Shown here piece by piece: positions 1-8,560 of a stretch of DNA of 45,414 nt (position 1 is its first letter; every line of letters starts with the position of its first letter). Position numbers and translations under genes: made by a program. The notes under the pieces are model-generated. The model saw only the letters and a program-made list of their open reading frames with translations. It did no database searches and had not been told where the DNA came from. Location: NCBI GenBank assembly GCA_023458595.1, contig JAEWYT010000027.1, positions 1 through 45,414 on the forward strand, in the 5' to 3' direction. This DNA is from Pseudomonadota bacterium (GTDB lineage: Bacteria > Pseudomonadota > Alphaproteobacteria > Rhizobiales > Tepidamorphaceae).

Positions 1-117
1 CGGGGCATGCCGGCAGTCTACCGCAACCGCCACGGGCCCTCACCCCGGGCGGAAGCGCGATGCGCCAGGGTGGATCCAAAGGCGCGTCGTCGCGGACCGT
101 CGCCACGGCCGGATGGA

Positions 118-136
118 CCCTGGATCAGGTCCAGGG
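118..136. repeat. Dispersed palindrome (type 1)
   Basis: CCCTGGATCAGGTCCAGGG has a 7-bp perfect stem around a 5-nt loop. The same core recurs near 40912 and, in related form, near 187, 19596 and 19644. It lies in intergenic DNA downstream of rimO. Confidence 0.7.
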
Positions 137-186
137 AGCACCGTTTTCATCGAAGCACGACCGAGCGCCGAATAAAGGCCGGCGTG

Positions 187-205
187 TCCTGGACTTGATC
201 CAGGA
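187..205. repeat. Dispersed palindrome (type 1)
   Basis: TCCTGGACTTGATCCAGGA has a 7-bp stem and a 5-nt loop. The copy at 19596-19614 is identical over the whole palindrome and a few flanking bases. With the palindrome at 118 it forms a closely spaced pair, a common arrangement for REP-type elements. Confidence 0.75.
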
Positions 206-359
206 CCCACGGGCGGCACGCAAGGCCGTGGCGAAAGACGCGTCAGGCTGGCGCCGAGACGCTCCAGGTGCTCGGCGGGCGGCTTTTTGCTCGCACTCGC
301 CGACCGGTCGCTGCCGGTCTCCATCGCGGGGACGGCGCGGGCCGGCGTGCTGGCCACTC

Positions 360-1676
360 TCAGACCAGATCGGCTTCGAGGTCGTATTCGCTCGCCTTGA
401 CGACCCGCGCCCGGACGATGTCGCCGGGGTTCAGGTCGTCCTCATGCGGGATGAACACCGAGCCGTCGATCTCCGGGGCGTCCCAGACGGAGCGGCCGGT
501 GGCGCCGTCGCCGTCGACGGAATCGACGATGACGTCTATCTCGCGGCCGACCTTCGTCCGGAGCCGGGCGGCGCTGACGTCCTGCGCCGTTTCCATCAGC
601 GCGGCCCAGCGTTCCTCGATCACATCCCCGGGGACCGCGCCGGGCAGCTCGTTCGACTTCGCGCCCGCGACGGGCTCGTACCTGAAGCAGCCGACGCGAT
701 CGATGTCGGCCTCCTCGACGAAGTCGAGCAGGGCCCCGAAATCCTCCTCCGTCTCGCCGGGGAAGCCGACGATGAAGGTCGAGCGGATGGCGAGGTCCGG
801 GCAGACGTCGCGCCAGCGGCGGATGCGCTCGAGCGTCTTTTCGGCATGGGCGGGCCGGCGCATGGCCTTCAGCACGGTCGGGCTCGCGTGCTGGAAGGGG
901 ATGTCGAGATAGGGCAGCACCTTGCCCTCGGCCATCAGCTCGATGACCTCGTCGACGTGCGGGTAGGGGTAGACGTAGTGCAGCCGGACCCAGGCGCCGA
1001 GCTCGCCGAGCTCCTTCGCCAAGTCGAAAAAGCGAGTCCTTACAGGGCGTCCCCGGTATTCCTTCTCTTCATACTTGAGGTCGACGCCGTAGGCCGAGGT
1101 ATCCTGGCTGATGACGAGGAGTTCCCTGACGCCGGCCCTGACCAGCTTCTCCGCCTCCATCAGCACCCGGTTGACGGGCCGCGAGACGAGGTCGCCGCGG
1201 ATCTGCGGGATGATGCAGAACGAGCAGCGGTTGTTGCAGCCCTCGGAAATCTTCAGGTAGGCGTAGTGGCGCGGGGTGAGGTGCAGGCCCTCCGGTGGCA
1301 CCAGGTCGACGAAGGGCTCGTGCCTGCGCGGCACCGCCGCGTTCACCGCGCCGACGACGGCCTCGTACTGGTGCGGGCCGGTGACGGAGAGCACGTCCGG
1401 GAAGCTCTCGCGGATGCGGGCCTCCTCGACGCCCATGCAGCCGGTGACGATCACCTTGCCGTTCTCGGCCATGGCCTCGCCGATGGCTTCGAGCGACTCG
1501 GCCTTGGCGGAGTCGAGGAAGCCGCAGGTGTTGACGATCACCACGTCGGCGCCGTCGTAGTCGGGCGCGACGGCATAGCCCTGAGCGCGCAACTTCGTCA
1601 GGATGCGCTCGGAATCGACCAGCGCCTTGGGGCAGCCGAGGCTGACGATGCCGACGGTCGGGGTTTCGTTTGGCAT
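360..1676 (-). CDS. rimO: Ribosomal protein S12 methylthiotransferase RimO
   Basis: Radical-SAM enzyme that adds a methylthio group to an aspartate of ribosomal protein S12. The 438-residue length fits the family. The N-terminal UPF0004 domain carries the three cysteines of the auxiliary 4Fe-4S cluster (C15 in SLGCPK, C51 in NTCGF, C80 in VTGCM). The radical-SAM core follows with C147-x3-C151-x2-C154 (EGCNNRCSFC). The C-terminal ~65 residues fit a TRAM RNA-binding domain. The QDTSAYG segment and the IPQIRG after the cluster favour RimO over MiaB or MtaB. It is transcribed divergently from the DUF4010 gene across a ~150-bp gap. The start gives a clean MPNETPTVGIVSLGC N-terminus. Confidence 0.95.
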   Translation of the reverse strand: MPNETPTVGIVSLGCPKALVDSERILTKLRAQGYAVAPDYDGADVVIVNTCGFLDSAKAESLEAIGEAMAENGKVIVTGCMGVEEARIRESFPDVLSVTGPHQYEAVVGAVNAAVPRRHEPFVDLVPPEGLHLTPRHYAYLKISEGCNNRCSFCIIPQIRGDLVSRPVNRVLMEAEKLVRAGVRELLVISQDTSAYGVDLKYEEKEYRGRPVRTRFFDLAKELGELGAWVRLHYVYPYPHVDEVIELMAEGKVLPYLDIPFQHASPTVLKAMRRPAHAEKTLERIRRWRDVCPDLAIRSTFIVGFPGETEEDFGALLDFVEEADIDRVGCFRYEPVAGAKSNELPGAVPGDVIEERWAALMETAQDVSAARLRTKVGREIDVIVDSVDGDGATGRSVWDAPEIDGSVFIPHEDDLNPGDIVRARVVKASEYDLEADLV

Positions 1677-1828
1677 GAAGCGGTCTTTTCGATGTTTCGA
1701 GCGGCCTGCCTACACCATCGGCGTGGCGGCGGGCCAGCATTTCGGCCTTCGCCTTCCGCCGTTTGTGCGAAATCGCTGACCGGCGGCCGTTCGGCAACTA
1801 TGATCGCCGGGCAGGTTTGGGAAGAGAT

Positions 1829-3112
1829 ATGGATCTTTTCGAGCTTTTCCAACGCATCGGTCTCGCGCTCGCGATCGGCTTCCTGGTCGGGGTCGAGCGC
1901 GGCTGGAAGGAGCGCGGCGAGGCGGAAGGCGCCCGCACGGCGGGTCTGAGGACCTTCGCGCTGAGCGGCCTGCTCGGCGGCATCGCCGGGCTGATCGGCA
2001 TGGCGCTCGGCGATATCGCGCTCGGGCTGATCTTCCTCGGCTACACGGCGACGTTCGCGGCCTACCGGTGGCGGGAGTCGGTGGCGGAGGGCGACTATTC
2101 CGTCACCGCCGTCGTCGCGGCGATGCTGGTCTTCGTCCTCGGCGCCTATGCCGTCATCGGCGACATGGCGATCGCCGCGGCGGGCGGGGTCGCGACGGTG
2201 GCGCTGCTGGCCTTCAAGGGGGTGCTGCACGCCTGGCTGGGACGGCTGACCTGGCCGGAGATCCGTTCCGCGGTGGTGCTCGCGGCGATGACCTTCGTCG
2301 CGCTGCCGATCCTGCCGAACCGCGGCTATGGGCCGTTCCAGGCGCTGAACCCCTACGAAATATGGCTGATGGCAGTGCTGATCGCCGCCGTTTCCTTCGC
2401 GGGCTACGTCATCATCCGCCTCGCCGGGGAGAAGCGCGGCGTTCTGATCGCGGGCGCGGCGGGCGGCCTCGTCGCGTCCACGGCGGTGACGATCGACCTT
2501 GCCCGGCGCTCGAAGGAGGAAACCGGCAGGAGCGCGCTGCTGGCGGGCGGGGCGGCGGTCGCCGGCGCCGTCATGTTCCTGCGCATCCTCGTGGTGGCGA
2601 CCGTCATCGATCCGGCGCTGTTCTCCAAACTTGCGCTGCCGCTCTGCGCGGCCGCACTCGTCTCCGGCGGGATCGGCCTCGTGTTCGCGGGCAGTCAACC
2701 GGACCGCGCGAACGGGGGCGATGCGCCCGATCTCGGCAATCCGTTCGATCTGCGCTTCGTCCTGCGGTTCGCCGCGCTGCTCGGCTTCGTCATGCTGCTC
2801 GCCGCGACGCTGCGGGCGTGGTTCGGGCCGGACAGCGCGGTCTGGCTCGCCGCGGCGGCCGGTCTGGCCGACGTCGACGCCATCACGCTGTCGATGGCGC
2901 GCCACGCGGGCGGCGAAGTGCCGATGGGCACCGCCGTCGCCGCCATCCTGGTCGTCGGGTTCTCGAACTCCTTTTCCAAGGCCGTCATGGCGGCGGTCGC
3001 CGGAAACCGCGCGTTTTCCATCCGTTTCGCGCTGGCGATGGCGCTGGCGGTCGCCGTTGCCGCGCTGGTCTACTGGGTCGCCGGCTTCCGCCCGGGGCTC
3101 GTTCCGGGTTAG
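1829..3112 (+). CDS. MgtC/SapB N-terminal + DUF4010 membrane protein
   Basis: Integral membrane protein of about 427 residues. An ATG further upstream is in frame, but this one gives the typical MDLFELFQRIGLALAIGFLVG start and sits behind a purine-rich GGGAAGAG. The first ~140 residues resemble the MgtC/SapB membrane domain, including the GVERGWKER segment after the first helix. The rest is a DUF4010 region with multiple helices, among them a glycine/alanine-rich AGAAGGLVAS turn and a LADVDAITLSMAR motif. Its substrate is unknown; relatives are generally described only as putative transport or stress membrane proteins. It stands alone, before pccA on the same strand with a ~90-bp gap. Confidence 0.8.
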   Translation: MDLFELFQRIGLALAIGFLVGVERGWKERGEAEGARTAGLRTFALSGLLGGIAGLIGMALGDIALGLIFLGYTATFAAYRWRESVAEGDYSVTAVVAAMLVFVLGAYAVIGDMAIAAAGGVATVALLAFKGVLHAWLGRLTWPEIRSAVVLAAMTFVALPILPNRGYGPFQALNPYEIWLMAVLIAAVSFAGYVIIRLAGEKRGVLIAGAAGGLVASTAVTIDLARRSKEETGRSALLAGGAAVAGAVMFLRILVVATVIDPALFSKLALPLCAAALVSGGIGLVFAGSQPDRANGGDAPDLGNPFDLRFVLRFAALLGFVMLLAATLRAWFGPDSAVWLAAAAGLADVDAITLSMARHAGGEVPMGTAVAAILVVGFSNSFSKAVMAAVAGNRAFSIRFALAMALAVAVAALVYWVAGFRPGLVPG

Positions 3113-3205
3113 AGCATTTACGGGGCGGTCCGCCACGACTAAAAGACGGGTCGCTGCGGCGAACGGCGCCGCCGGAACGCAATCCCGAGGGACTCCGCGA
3201 AGAAG

Positions 3206-5218
3206 ATGTTCTCCAAGATCCTGATCGCCAACCGCGGCGAGATCGCCTGCCGGGTCATCAAGACCGCCCGCAAGATGGGCATCGCCACGGTCGCGGTCTA
3301 TTCGGATGCGGACAAGGACGCGCTGCACGTCGAGATGGCCGACGAGGCCGTCCATATCGGCCCGCCGCCGGCCGCGGAATCCTACCTGATCATCGACAGG
3401 ATCCTGGATGCGTGCAAACAGACCGGTGCCGAGGCCGTCCATCCGGGCTACGGCTTCCTGTCGGAGAACTCGAAGTTCGCCCAGGCGCTCGACAAGGCCG
3501 GCATCGCCTTCATCGGCCCGCCGGTCGGCGCGATCGAGGCGATGGGCGACAAGATCGAGTCCAAGAAGGCCGCCGACGCGGCCGGCGTCTCCACGGTGCC
3601 GGGCTATCTCGGCGTGATCGGGGACGAGACGGAAGCCGTCAAGATCGCCGACGAGATCGGCTATCCCGTCATGATCAAGGCGTCGGCGGGCGGCGGCGGC
3701 AAGGGCATGCGCGTCGCCTACTCCGCGGGCGAGGTCGCCGAGGGCTTCACGCGGGCGAAATCGGAGGCGAAGTCCTCCTTCGGCGACGACCGGGTGTTCA
3801 TCGAGAAGTTCATCGAGAACCCCCGCCACGTCGAGATCCAGGTCATCGGCGACAAGCACGGCAATATCGTCTATCTCGGCGAGCGCGAATGCTCGATCCA
3901 GCGCCGCAACCAGAAGGTGGTGGAGGAGGCGCCGAGCCCGCTCCTCGACGAGAAGACCCGCAAGGCGATGGGCGAGCAGGCGGTCGCGCTGGCGAAGGCG
4001 GTCGGCTACTTCTCCGCCGGCACCGTCGAATTCGTCGCCGGGCAGGACAAGTCCTTCTACTTCCTGGAGATGAACACCCGCCTGCAGGTGGAGCATCCGG
4101 TGACGGAGCTGATCACCGGCATCGATCTCGTCGAGCAGATGATCCGCGTCGCCGCCGGCGAGAAGCTGCCGTTCACGCAGAAGGACGTCAAGCTCAAGGG
4201 CTGGGCCGTCGAGTCCCGCGTCTACGCCGAGGACCCGTTCCGCAACTTCCTGCCCTCCACGGGCCGACTCGTGCGCTACCAGCCGCCGATCGAAGGCACC
4301 GACGAGGACGGCCTGACGATCCGCAACGACACGGGCGTCTACGAGGGCGGCGAGATCTCGATGTTCTACGACCCGATGATCGCCAAGCTCGTCACGCACG
4401 GCCCGGACCGCAAGAGCGCGATCGAGCACATGAGCCGGGCGCTCGACGCCTTCCATATCGAGGGCATCCAGCAGAACATCCCGTTCCTCTCCGCGCTGAT
4501 GGAGCATCCGCGCTGGATCGAGGGGCGGCTGTCGACGGCCTTCATCGCCGAGGAATATCCCGACGGCTTCCATCCGCGCGCGCCGTCCGGCGACGTCGAG
4601 CGCGTGATCTGCGCGGTCGCGACCTGCGTCGACCATCTGGGCAACACCCGCCGGCGCGCCATCACCGGCCAGCTCAACGGCGAGGGCTACCGCTTCCCGA
4701 ACCGGCGCATCGTCCGCCTCGACGGGCGCGAGGTGCATCTGTCGGTCTCCGGCGAATTACCGGACTACACGATCGCCTTCACCGAGGATGGTGAGGGCAA
4801 GCCGGTGCACGTCCATTCCCACTGGGTGCCGGGCAAGGCGGTCTGGACCGGCACGATCGGCGGCGAGGCCGTCTCCGTGCAGGTCAGGCCGACGCTGACC
4901 GGCTACGCGCTCGCCCATCACGGGGTGTCGCTGGAGGCCGACGTCTTCACCGAGCGCGAGGCGGAGCTCGCCGCGCTGATGCCGGTGAAGGAGCCGCCGG
5001 ACACCTCCAGGCTGCTGCTCTGCCCGATGCCGGGCCTCGTCGTGTCGATCGCGGTCGCCGAGGGCCAGGAGGTGAAGGCCGGCGAGACGCTCGCCGTCGT
5101 CGAGGCGATGAAGATGGAGAACGTCCTGCGTGCCGAGCGCGACGCGACCGTCTCCAAGATCCACGCGAAGCAGGGCGACAGCCTGGCCGTCGACGCGGTG
5201 ATCATGGAGTTCGAATAG
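3206..5218 (+). CDS. pccA: Propionyl-CoA carboxylase, biotin-containing alpha subunit
   Basis: Biotin carboxylase plus biotin carrier subunit of propionyl-CoA carboxylase, which makes methylmalonyl-CoA from propionyl-CoA produced by Val, Ile, Met and odd-chain fatty acid breakdown. The 670-residue length is usual for PccA. Visible in order are the biotin-carboxylase N-lobe (MFSKILIANRGEIACRV), the ATP-grasp glycine loop KASAGGGGKGMR, the catalytic EMNTRLQVEHPVTE stretch, the PccA-type linker (BT-like) domain, and the carrier domain with the biotinylated lysine K636 in EAMKMEN. The linker and its pairing with the ATP-grasp segments favour PccA over methylcrotonyl-CoA carboxylase alpha. No pccB is present in the window. 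The start lies downstream of only a weak Shine-Dalgarno sequence. Confidence 0.93.
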   Translation: MFSKILIANRGEIACRVIKTARKMGIATVAVYSDADKDALHVEMADEAVHIGPPPAAESYLIIDRILDACKQTGAEAVHPGYGFLSENSKFAQALDKAGIAFIGPPVGAIEAMGDKIESKKAADAAGVSTVPGYLGVIGDETEAVKIADEIGYPVMIKASAGGGGKGMRVAYSAGEVAEGFTRAKSEAKSSFGDDRVFIEKFIENPRHVEIQVIGDKHGNIVYLGERECSIQRRNQKVVEEAPSPLLDEKTRKAMGEQAVALAKAVGYFSAGTVEFVAGQDKSFYFLEMNTRLQVEHPVTELITGIDLVEQMIRVAAGEKLPFTQKDVKLKGWAVESRVYAEDPFRNFLPSTGRLVRYQPPIEGTDEDGLTIRNDTGVYEGGEISMFYDPMIAKLVTHGPDRKSAIEHMSRALDAFHIEGIQQNIPFLSALMEHPRWIEGRLSTAFIAEEYPDGFHPRAPSGDVERVICAVATCVDHLGNTRRRAITGQLNGEGYRFPNRRIVRLDGREVHLSVSGELPDYTIAFTEDGEGKPVHVHSHWVPGKAVWTGTIGGEAVSVQVRPTLTGYALAHHGVSLEADVFTEREAELAALMPVKEPPDTSRLLLCPMPGLVVSIAVAEGQEVKAGETLAVVEAMKMENVLRAERDATVSKIHAKQGDSLAVDAVIMEFE

Positions 5219-5383
5219 GGGCGCGGGCGCGGCGCGGCCCTGCGCGCCGGTGATGCACGTCCGACGGCTTCCGCGCCCCGCGCCCGTCTCGCCGAGGGCG
5301 GCGACGTGATTCCCGTCGACGGCTACCCAAACACCGCCGGATCGCTATAACCCGAACCGGGAAAGCCTTCGGAAGGAGCGGCG

Positions 5384-6601
5384 ATGCGCCTCTTGTCGAG
5401 CCTGCTCAGGAAATTCGTGCGCAACGGCCGCATGCGGCTATACGACGCCGGCGGCCGCCTGCACGAGTTCGGCTCGGGCGAGAACGGGCCGACGGTGACG
5501 GTCCGCCTGCACGACAAGGCGCTGGAGCGCAGGCTTGCGCTCAATCCCGAGCTGATCGCCGCCGAAGCCTACATGGACGGCACGCTGACCTTCGAGGACG
5601 GCTCCGACGTCCACCGGTTCCTCGAACTGTTCTCCGTCAACCGCTCGGGCCTCGCCTCGGCCGGCTCGCAGAAGCTGCTGCGCCGCGCCTGGCGGGGGCT
5701 GAAGCGCTGGCAGCAGGCGAACCCCCTGGGAGTCGCGGCCGAGCACGCACGGCACCACTACGACCTGTCGACGGACATGTACCGCCTGTTCCTCGACGAG
5801 GGGCTCAACTACTCCTGCGCCTATTTCCGCGATCCCGACACCGAGACGCTGGAGGAGGCGCAGCGGGCGAAGCTCGTCCACATCGCCGCGAAGCTCCGCC
5901 TTCAGCCCGGCATGAGCGTCGCCGAGATCGGCTCGGGCTGGGGGTCGCTGGCGATCCAGCTCGCCAGATGCGGGGCGCAGGTCAGCGCGATCAACGTCTC
6001 GCCCGAGCAGCTCAAGGTCTCGCGCCAGCGCGTCGAGGCGGCGGGCGTCGCCGACAAGGTCACGTTCTTCGAGCGCGACTACCGGGAGCTGACCGGCCGG
6101 TTCGACCGCATCGTCTCCGTCGGCATGATGGAGCATGTCGGCGTCAACCACTTCGACGAGTATTTCGGCAAGGTGCGCGACCTCCTGACCGACGACGGCT
6201 ACGCCATGATCCACGCGATCGGCCGCATGACGCCGCCGGGCACGACGGGTCCGTTCATCCGCAAGTACATCTTCCCGGGCGGCTACGTGCCGGCCTTGTC
6301 GGAGGTCTTCGCCTCGCTCGAGCGCGTCGGCCTGTGGGCCTGCGACAACGAGATCCTGCGGCTGCACTACTACTACACGATCCGGCACTGGCGGGAGCGC
6401 TTCGCGGCGAACCGCGAGGCCGCCAAGGCGCTCTACGACGAGCGCTTCTGCCGGATGTGGGAGTTCTACCTCTCCGCCGTCGAGCTAGGCTTCCTGCACG
6501 GCTCGAACATGGTGTTCCAGCTTCTGTTGTCGCGGGAGCGGGACGCCGTGCCGATCATCCGGGACTTCATCGTCGACGACGAGCGGGGGATGGCGAAGTG
6601 A
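5384..6601 (+). CDS. cfa: Cyclopropane-fatty-acyl-phospholipid synthase family methyltransferase
   Basis: SAM-dependent enzyme expected to add a methylene bridge to unsaturated acyl chains of membrane phospholipids. The 405 residues contain the family hallmarks: HHYDLSTDMYRLFLD (about 124-138), the LNYSCAYF segment (141-148), and the SAM-binding glycine loop AEIGSGWGSLA (180-190). The MMEHVGVNHFDEYF and FIRKYIFPGGYVP stretches follow. A strong GGAAGGAG precedes the ATG. It is preceded by a 165-bp gap after pccA, and its stop abuts directly on the AT-rich island. Related methyltransferases with other lipid substrates (for example UfaA-like) cannot be excluded. Confidence 0.88.
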   Translation: MRLLSSLLRKFVRNGRMRLYDAGGRLHEFGSGENGPTVTVRLHDKALERRLALNPELIAAEAYMDGTLTFEDGSDVHRFLELFSVNRSGLASAGSQKLLRRAWRGLKRWQQANPLGVAAEHARHHYDLSTDMYRLFLDEGLNYSCAYFRDPDTETLEEAQRAKLVHIAAKLRLQPGMSVAEIGSGWGSLAIQLARCGAQVSAINVSPEQLKVSRQRVEAAGVADKVTFFERDYRELTGRFDRIVSVGMMEHVGVNHFDEYFGKVRDLLTDDGYAMIHAIGRMTPPGTTGPFIRKYIFPGGYVPALSEVFASLERVGLWACDNEILRLHYYYTIRHWRERFAANREAAKALYDERFCRMWEFYLSAVELGFLHGSNMVFQLLLSRERDAVPIIRDFIVDDERGMAK

Positions 6602-6609
6602 AGCTTGTT

Positions 6610-7897
6610 ATTTTTAGTTGAATAGTCGGCCTCGACTCAGAATTTAGGCGTCATCCTGGGCGTTGCGTTACTTTGGTCGGCACATGAATAGATTGATATA
6701 TATATTATTATTACTACTTATAATAGTACTTCCTTCTCTATCCGAGCCTATGAAATCATTCTATAAGATAAACATCTCTTTAGGATAGTATGCAAACATC
6801 CTATCTATATATATGTGTGCCCACAGGTGATACATGACTATAATTTTCTTTTGATCCGGAATATATATCTCAGTTGATCCGGCGTTATACTTTGTATTTA
6901 TAATGGAATTGTATATATCAATTCTATATCCATCTGTTTTTAGATTGGACGTTTCCAGACGAGAAAATCTGATGAACCCTAACGTCCGATTGACATCATC
7001 AAGAATTGCTCCAGGTGGGCTTTGTATTGGAATCATCCCATACGTTCTGGGAACCCAGGAACATCGTCCGGTCAAATAGCGATCGCTGCGATAGAGGCAC
7101 CCGGATTGATGAAATATGTAACGCTCCATCCAGCTGAACTCGGCTCCAAGTTCCTTTAGGATCAAGTCATTTATTATCGTTGCTTTTGTATACTTGCCGA
7201 GTGCAGCGAGAAGGGCCGGCTGTTCCGACAATTCCTTTTCGCCCACTATGGTTGCCTGGAATCCAATCAGCAGGTGGTTGCGATCCGGCGATTCAAGCCA
7301 CGGCATCTGATCGTGAACGTCCTTCTCCAGGACGAACTCCATGAACGCGAACGACAATGATCGCTCTTCATGCCAAACGATGTCGATCGAACCTATCTGG
7401 ACCCGCGCTTCGGGGGAGTCGTTGATCGTCTGGTAGGCGTAGAACTCGACAGTGTCCGGTCGAGTTGGATTATCCATCCAGAATATCGCCGGCATGTCGT
7501 CTGGCGTCAGGTCGGGATCGTCTCCCAGGAGATGTAGGCAGTAGCCCAGGCCACCGACCAGTACCGCCGCGCCTGAATCGAGGTGCTTCAACAAGACGTT
7601 CGTCGAAAAGTCGTACTGGTGTCCGAGGAACATGGCGAACGAGCGACGGGTGCATTCCACATTCCCCTCCACCGCGACTGGCTCGCCTTCGACGATGAGA
7701 TTCACGCGGATTTTGTAGGCGATGTAGCGCGGATACTCGCCCGTGCCCCACCAGTAGTAGATGGCAAAGATTGCGGCGGGGACGCCGAACAGAAACAGAA
7801 AAAAGCGTATGGGAGGAGAAAGCATCAGTCAGGGTTTCCTGCGTTCCAGCGAGTGTTCCGCGCCGACGCGATTGTGTACGGCACTACAACTAAAAAT
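6610..7897. mobile_element. AT-rich single-gene island bounded by inverted 11-mers
   Basis: Base composition drops sharply just after the cfa stop and returns to high GC near 7905. The left edge carries ATTTTTAGTTG (6610-6620) and the right edge its exact reverse complement CAACTAAAAAT (7887-7897). Inside lies one ORF and no transposase or integrase. This is inferred to be an acquired cassette. The inverted repeat could be chance given the AT-richness, and no target-site duplication is obvious. Confidence 0.4.
6761..7825 (-). CDS. Orphan membrane-anchored protein, unknown function
   Basis: Not recognised. The 354-residue product starts with one strong hydrophobic segment (about residues 5-25, IRFFLFLFGVPAAIFAIYYWW), consistent with an uncleaved signal anchor and a large domain outside the cytoplasm. 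The rest is mixed alpha/beta with no familiar motif; cysteines are scattered (ECTRR, GYCLHL, SGCLYR, GRCSW). The 3' part of the gene is strikingly AT-rich with codons such as ATA and TAT, unlike every neighbour, while the 5' part is closer to the host composition. It is alone on its strand, between cfa and a repeat-rich gap. The composition suggests horizontal acquisition. Confidence 0.65.
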   Translation of the reverse strand: MLSPPIRFFLFLFGVPAAIFAIYYWWGTGEYPRYIAYKIRVNLIVEGEPVAVEGNVECTRRSFAMFLGHQYDFSTNVLLKHLDSGAAVLVGGLGYCLHLLGDDPDLTPDDMPAIFWMDNPTRPDTVEFYAYQTINDSPEARVQIGSIDIVWHEERSLSFAFMEFVLEKDVHDQMPWLESPDRNHLLIGFQATIVGEKELSEQPALLAALGKYTKATIINDLILKELGAEFSWMERYIFHQSGCLYRSDRYLTGRCSWVPRTYGMIPIQSPPGAILDDVNRTLGFIRFSRLETSNLKTDGYRIDIYNSIINTKYNAGSTEIYIPDQKKIIVMYHLWAHIYIDRMFAYYPKEMFIL

Positions 7898-8073
7898 TGT
7901 TAATAGTTCCTGTTTGCGCGCGCCATTGGGGTGCTTTGGAACAGGCGGCCCTGGATTCCCGCGCAGGAGGGAATGAGCGGACGGGCTGATGCTCTCGCAG
8001 CCAACCGCCTGCGTCATGGCTGCGCTCGTCCCGGCCATCGACGGTTTCACGCGTCGCAGCGCCGCTCGTGGGC

Positions 8074-8092
8074 GCCCGGAACAAGTCCGGGC
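8074..8092. repeat. Dispersed palindrome (type 2)
   Basis: GCCCGGAACAAGTCCGGGC has a 7-bp stem and a 5-nt ACAAG loop, followed by the ATGAC tail seen near other copies (15330, 32584). Confidence 0.7.
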
Positions 8093-8153
8093 ATGACGGC
8101 TGCGGGGTGAGGCGCGGTCTCGCCACACGCTTCGGTCCGTCCAAACGGCCCGA

Positions 8154-8178
8154 GATCCCCCGATCAGGTCCGGGGATC
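8154..8178. repeat. Dispersed palindrome
   Basis: GATCCCC ... GGGGATC flanks the CGATCAGGTCC core, related to the TCAGG-loop copies at 118 and 19644. Confidence 0.6.
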
Positions 8179-8266
8179 ACGCCGTGAGTGGTGTGGGGCG
8201 CTGCCGCTTTTCTCCGACGTCATGCCCGGCCTTGACCCGCGCATCTCGGGCTGCTGCCTTACAACC

Positions 8267-8560
8267 ATGACCGACGCCCATCCGATCCGAACCGTCCATG
8301 TCCGCGTCGAGGGCAGGGTGCAGGGCGTCTACTACCGCGCCTGGACGGAGGAGAACGCCCGCGAGCTCGGGCTGTCGGGCTGGGTGAGGAACACGCGCGG
8401 CGGGATGGTGGAGGCGGTATTTTCCGGCGATCCGGCCGCCGTCGCCGCGATGCTCCTGCGCTGTGAGGAGGGCCCGCGCGATGCGCTCGTCACCAGCGTG
8501 ACGGTGATCTCCGAGGGCGGCTCGGTGGCGGACGGGTTTTCTATCCGCCGGACGGGGTGA
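8267..8560 (+). CDS. acyP: Acylphosphatase
   Basis: Small enzyme that hydrolyses acyl-phosphates such as carbamoyl- or acetyl-phosphate. The 97 residues match the family length. The VEGRVQGVYYRAW motif holds the catalytic arginine (R24), and LSGWVRN holds the catalytic asparagine (N42). An in-frame ATG 45 bp upstream exists, but that extension is translated from a dispersed repeat half-element, so the start giving MTDAHPIRT is preferred. The 3' end overlaps the convergent lipB gene by about 20 bp. Confidence 0.92.
   Translation: MTDAHPIRTVHVRVEGRVQGVYYRAWTEENARELGLSGWVRNTRGGMVEAVFSGDPAAVAAMLLRCEEGPRDALVTSVTVISEGGSVADGFSIRRTG

Larger units (their letters stand above)
1..359. other. Non-coding stretch with palindromic repeats
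   Basis: No convincing gene is visible between the window edge and the end of rimO. The ORFs crossing it are Arg/Pro/Ser-rich translations of GC-rich DNA without domain features. The stretch contains two short palindromes of the dispersed repeat family, listed separately, and otherwise only GC-rich spacer. Whether the first bases belong to a neighbouring gene outside the window cannot be told. Confidence 0.5.
7826..8266. other. Repeat-rich intergenic region
   Basis: About 440 bp without a supported gene. The first ~80 bp are the end of the AT-rich island. The rest is GC-rich and contains at least two clear palindromes of the dispersed family plus a half-element reading into the acylphosphatase start. 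ORFs here are short and without features. Confidence 0.5.

Noticed and set aside
40..357. 105-codon minus-strand ORF near the window start
   Set aside because: It is translated through two dispersed palindromes, is Ser/Arg/Pro-rich and shows no domain or ribosome binding site.
60..1949. 629-codon plus-strand ORF
   Set aside because: It lies antisense to rimO, which has full motif support. Its translation shows the repeated Asp-Leu-Val-Glu shadow pattern.
1598..4738. Very long ORF on the minus strand (over 1000 codons)
   Set aside because: It overlaps the DUF4010 and pccA genes, is made almost wholly of Asp/Arg/Val/Ala-rich low-complexity sequence, and has no recognisable domain. It is the antisense shadow typical of GC-rich coding DNA.
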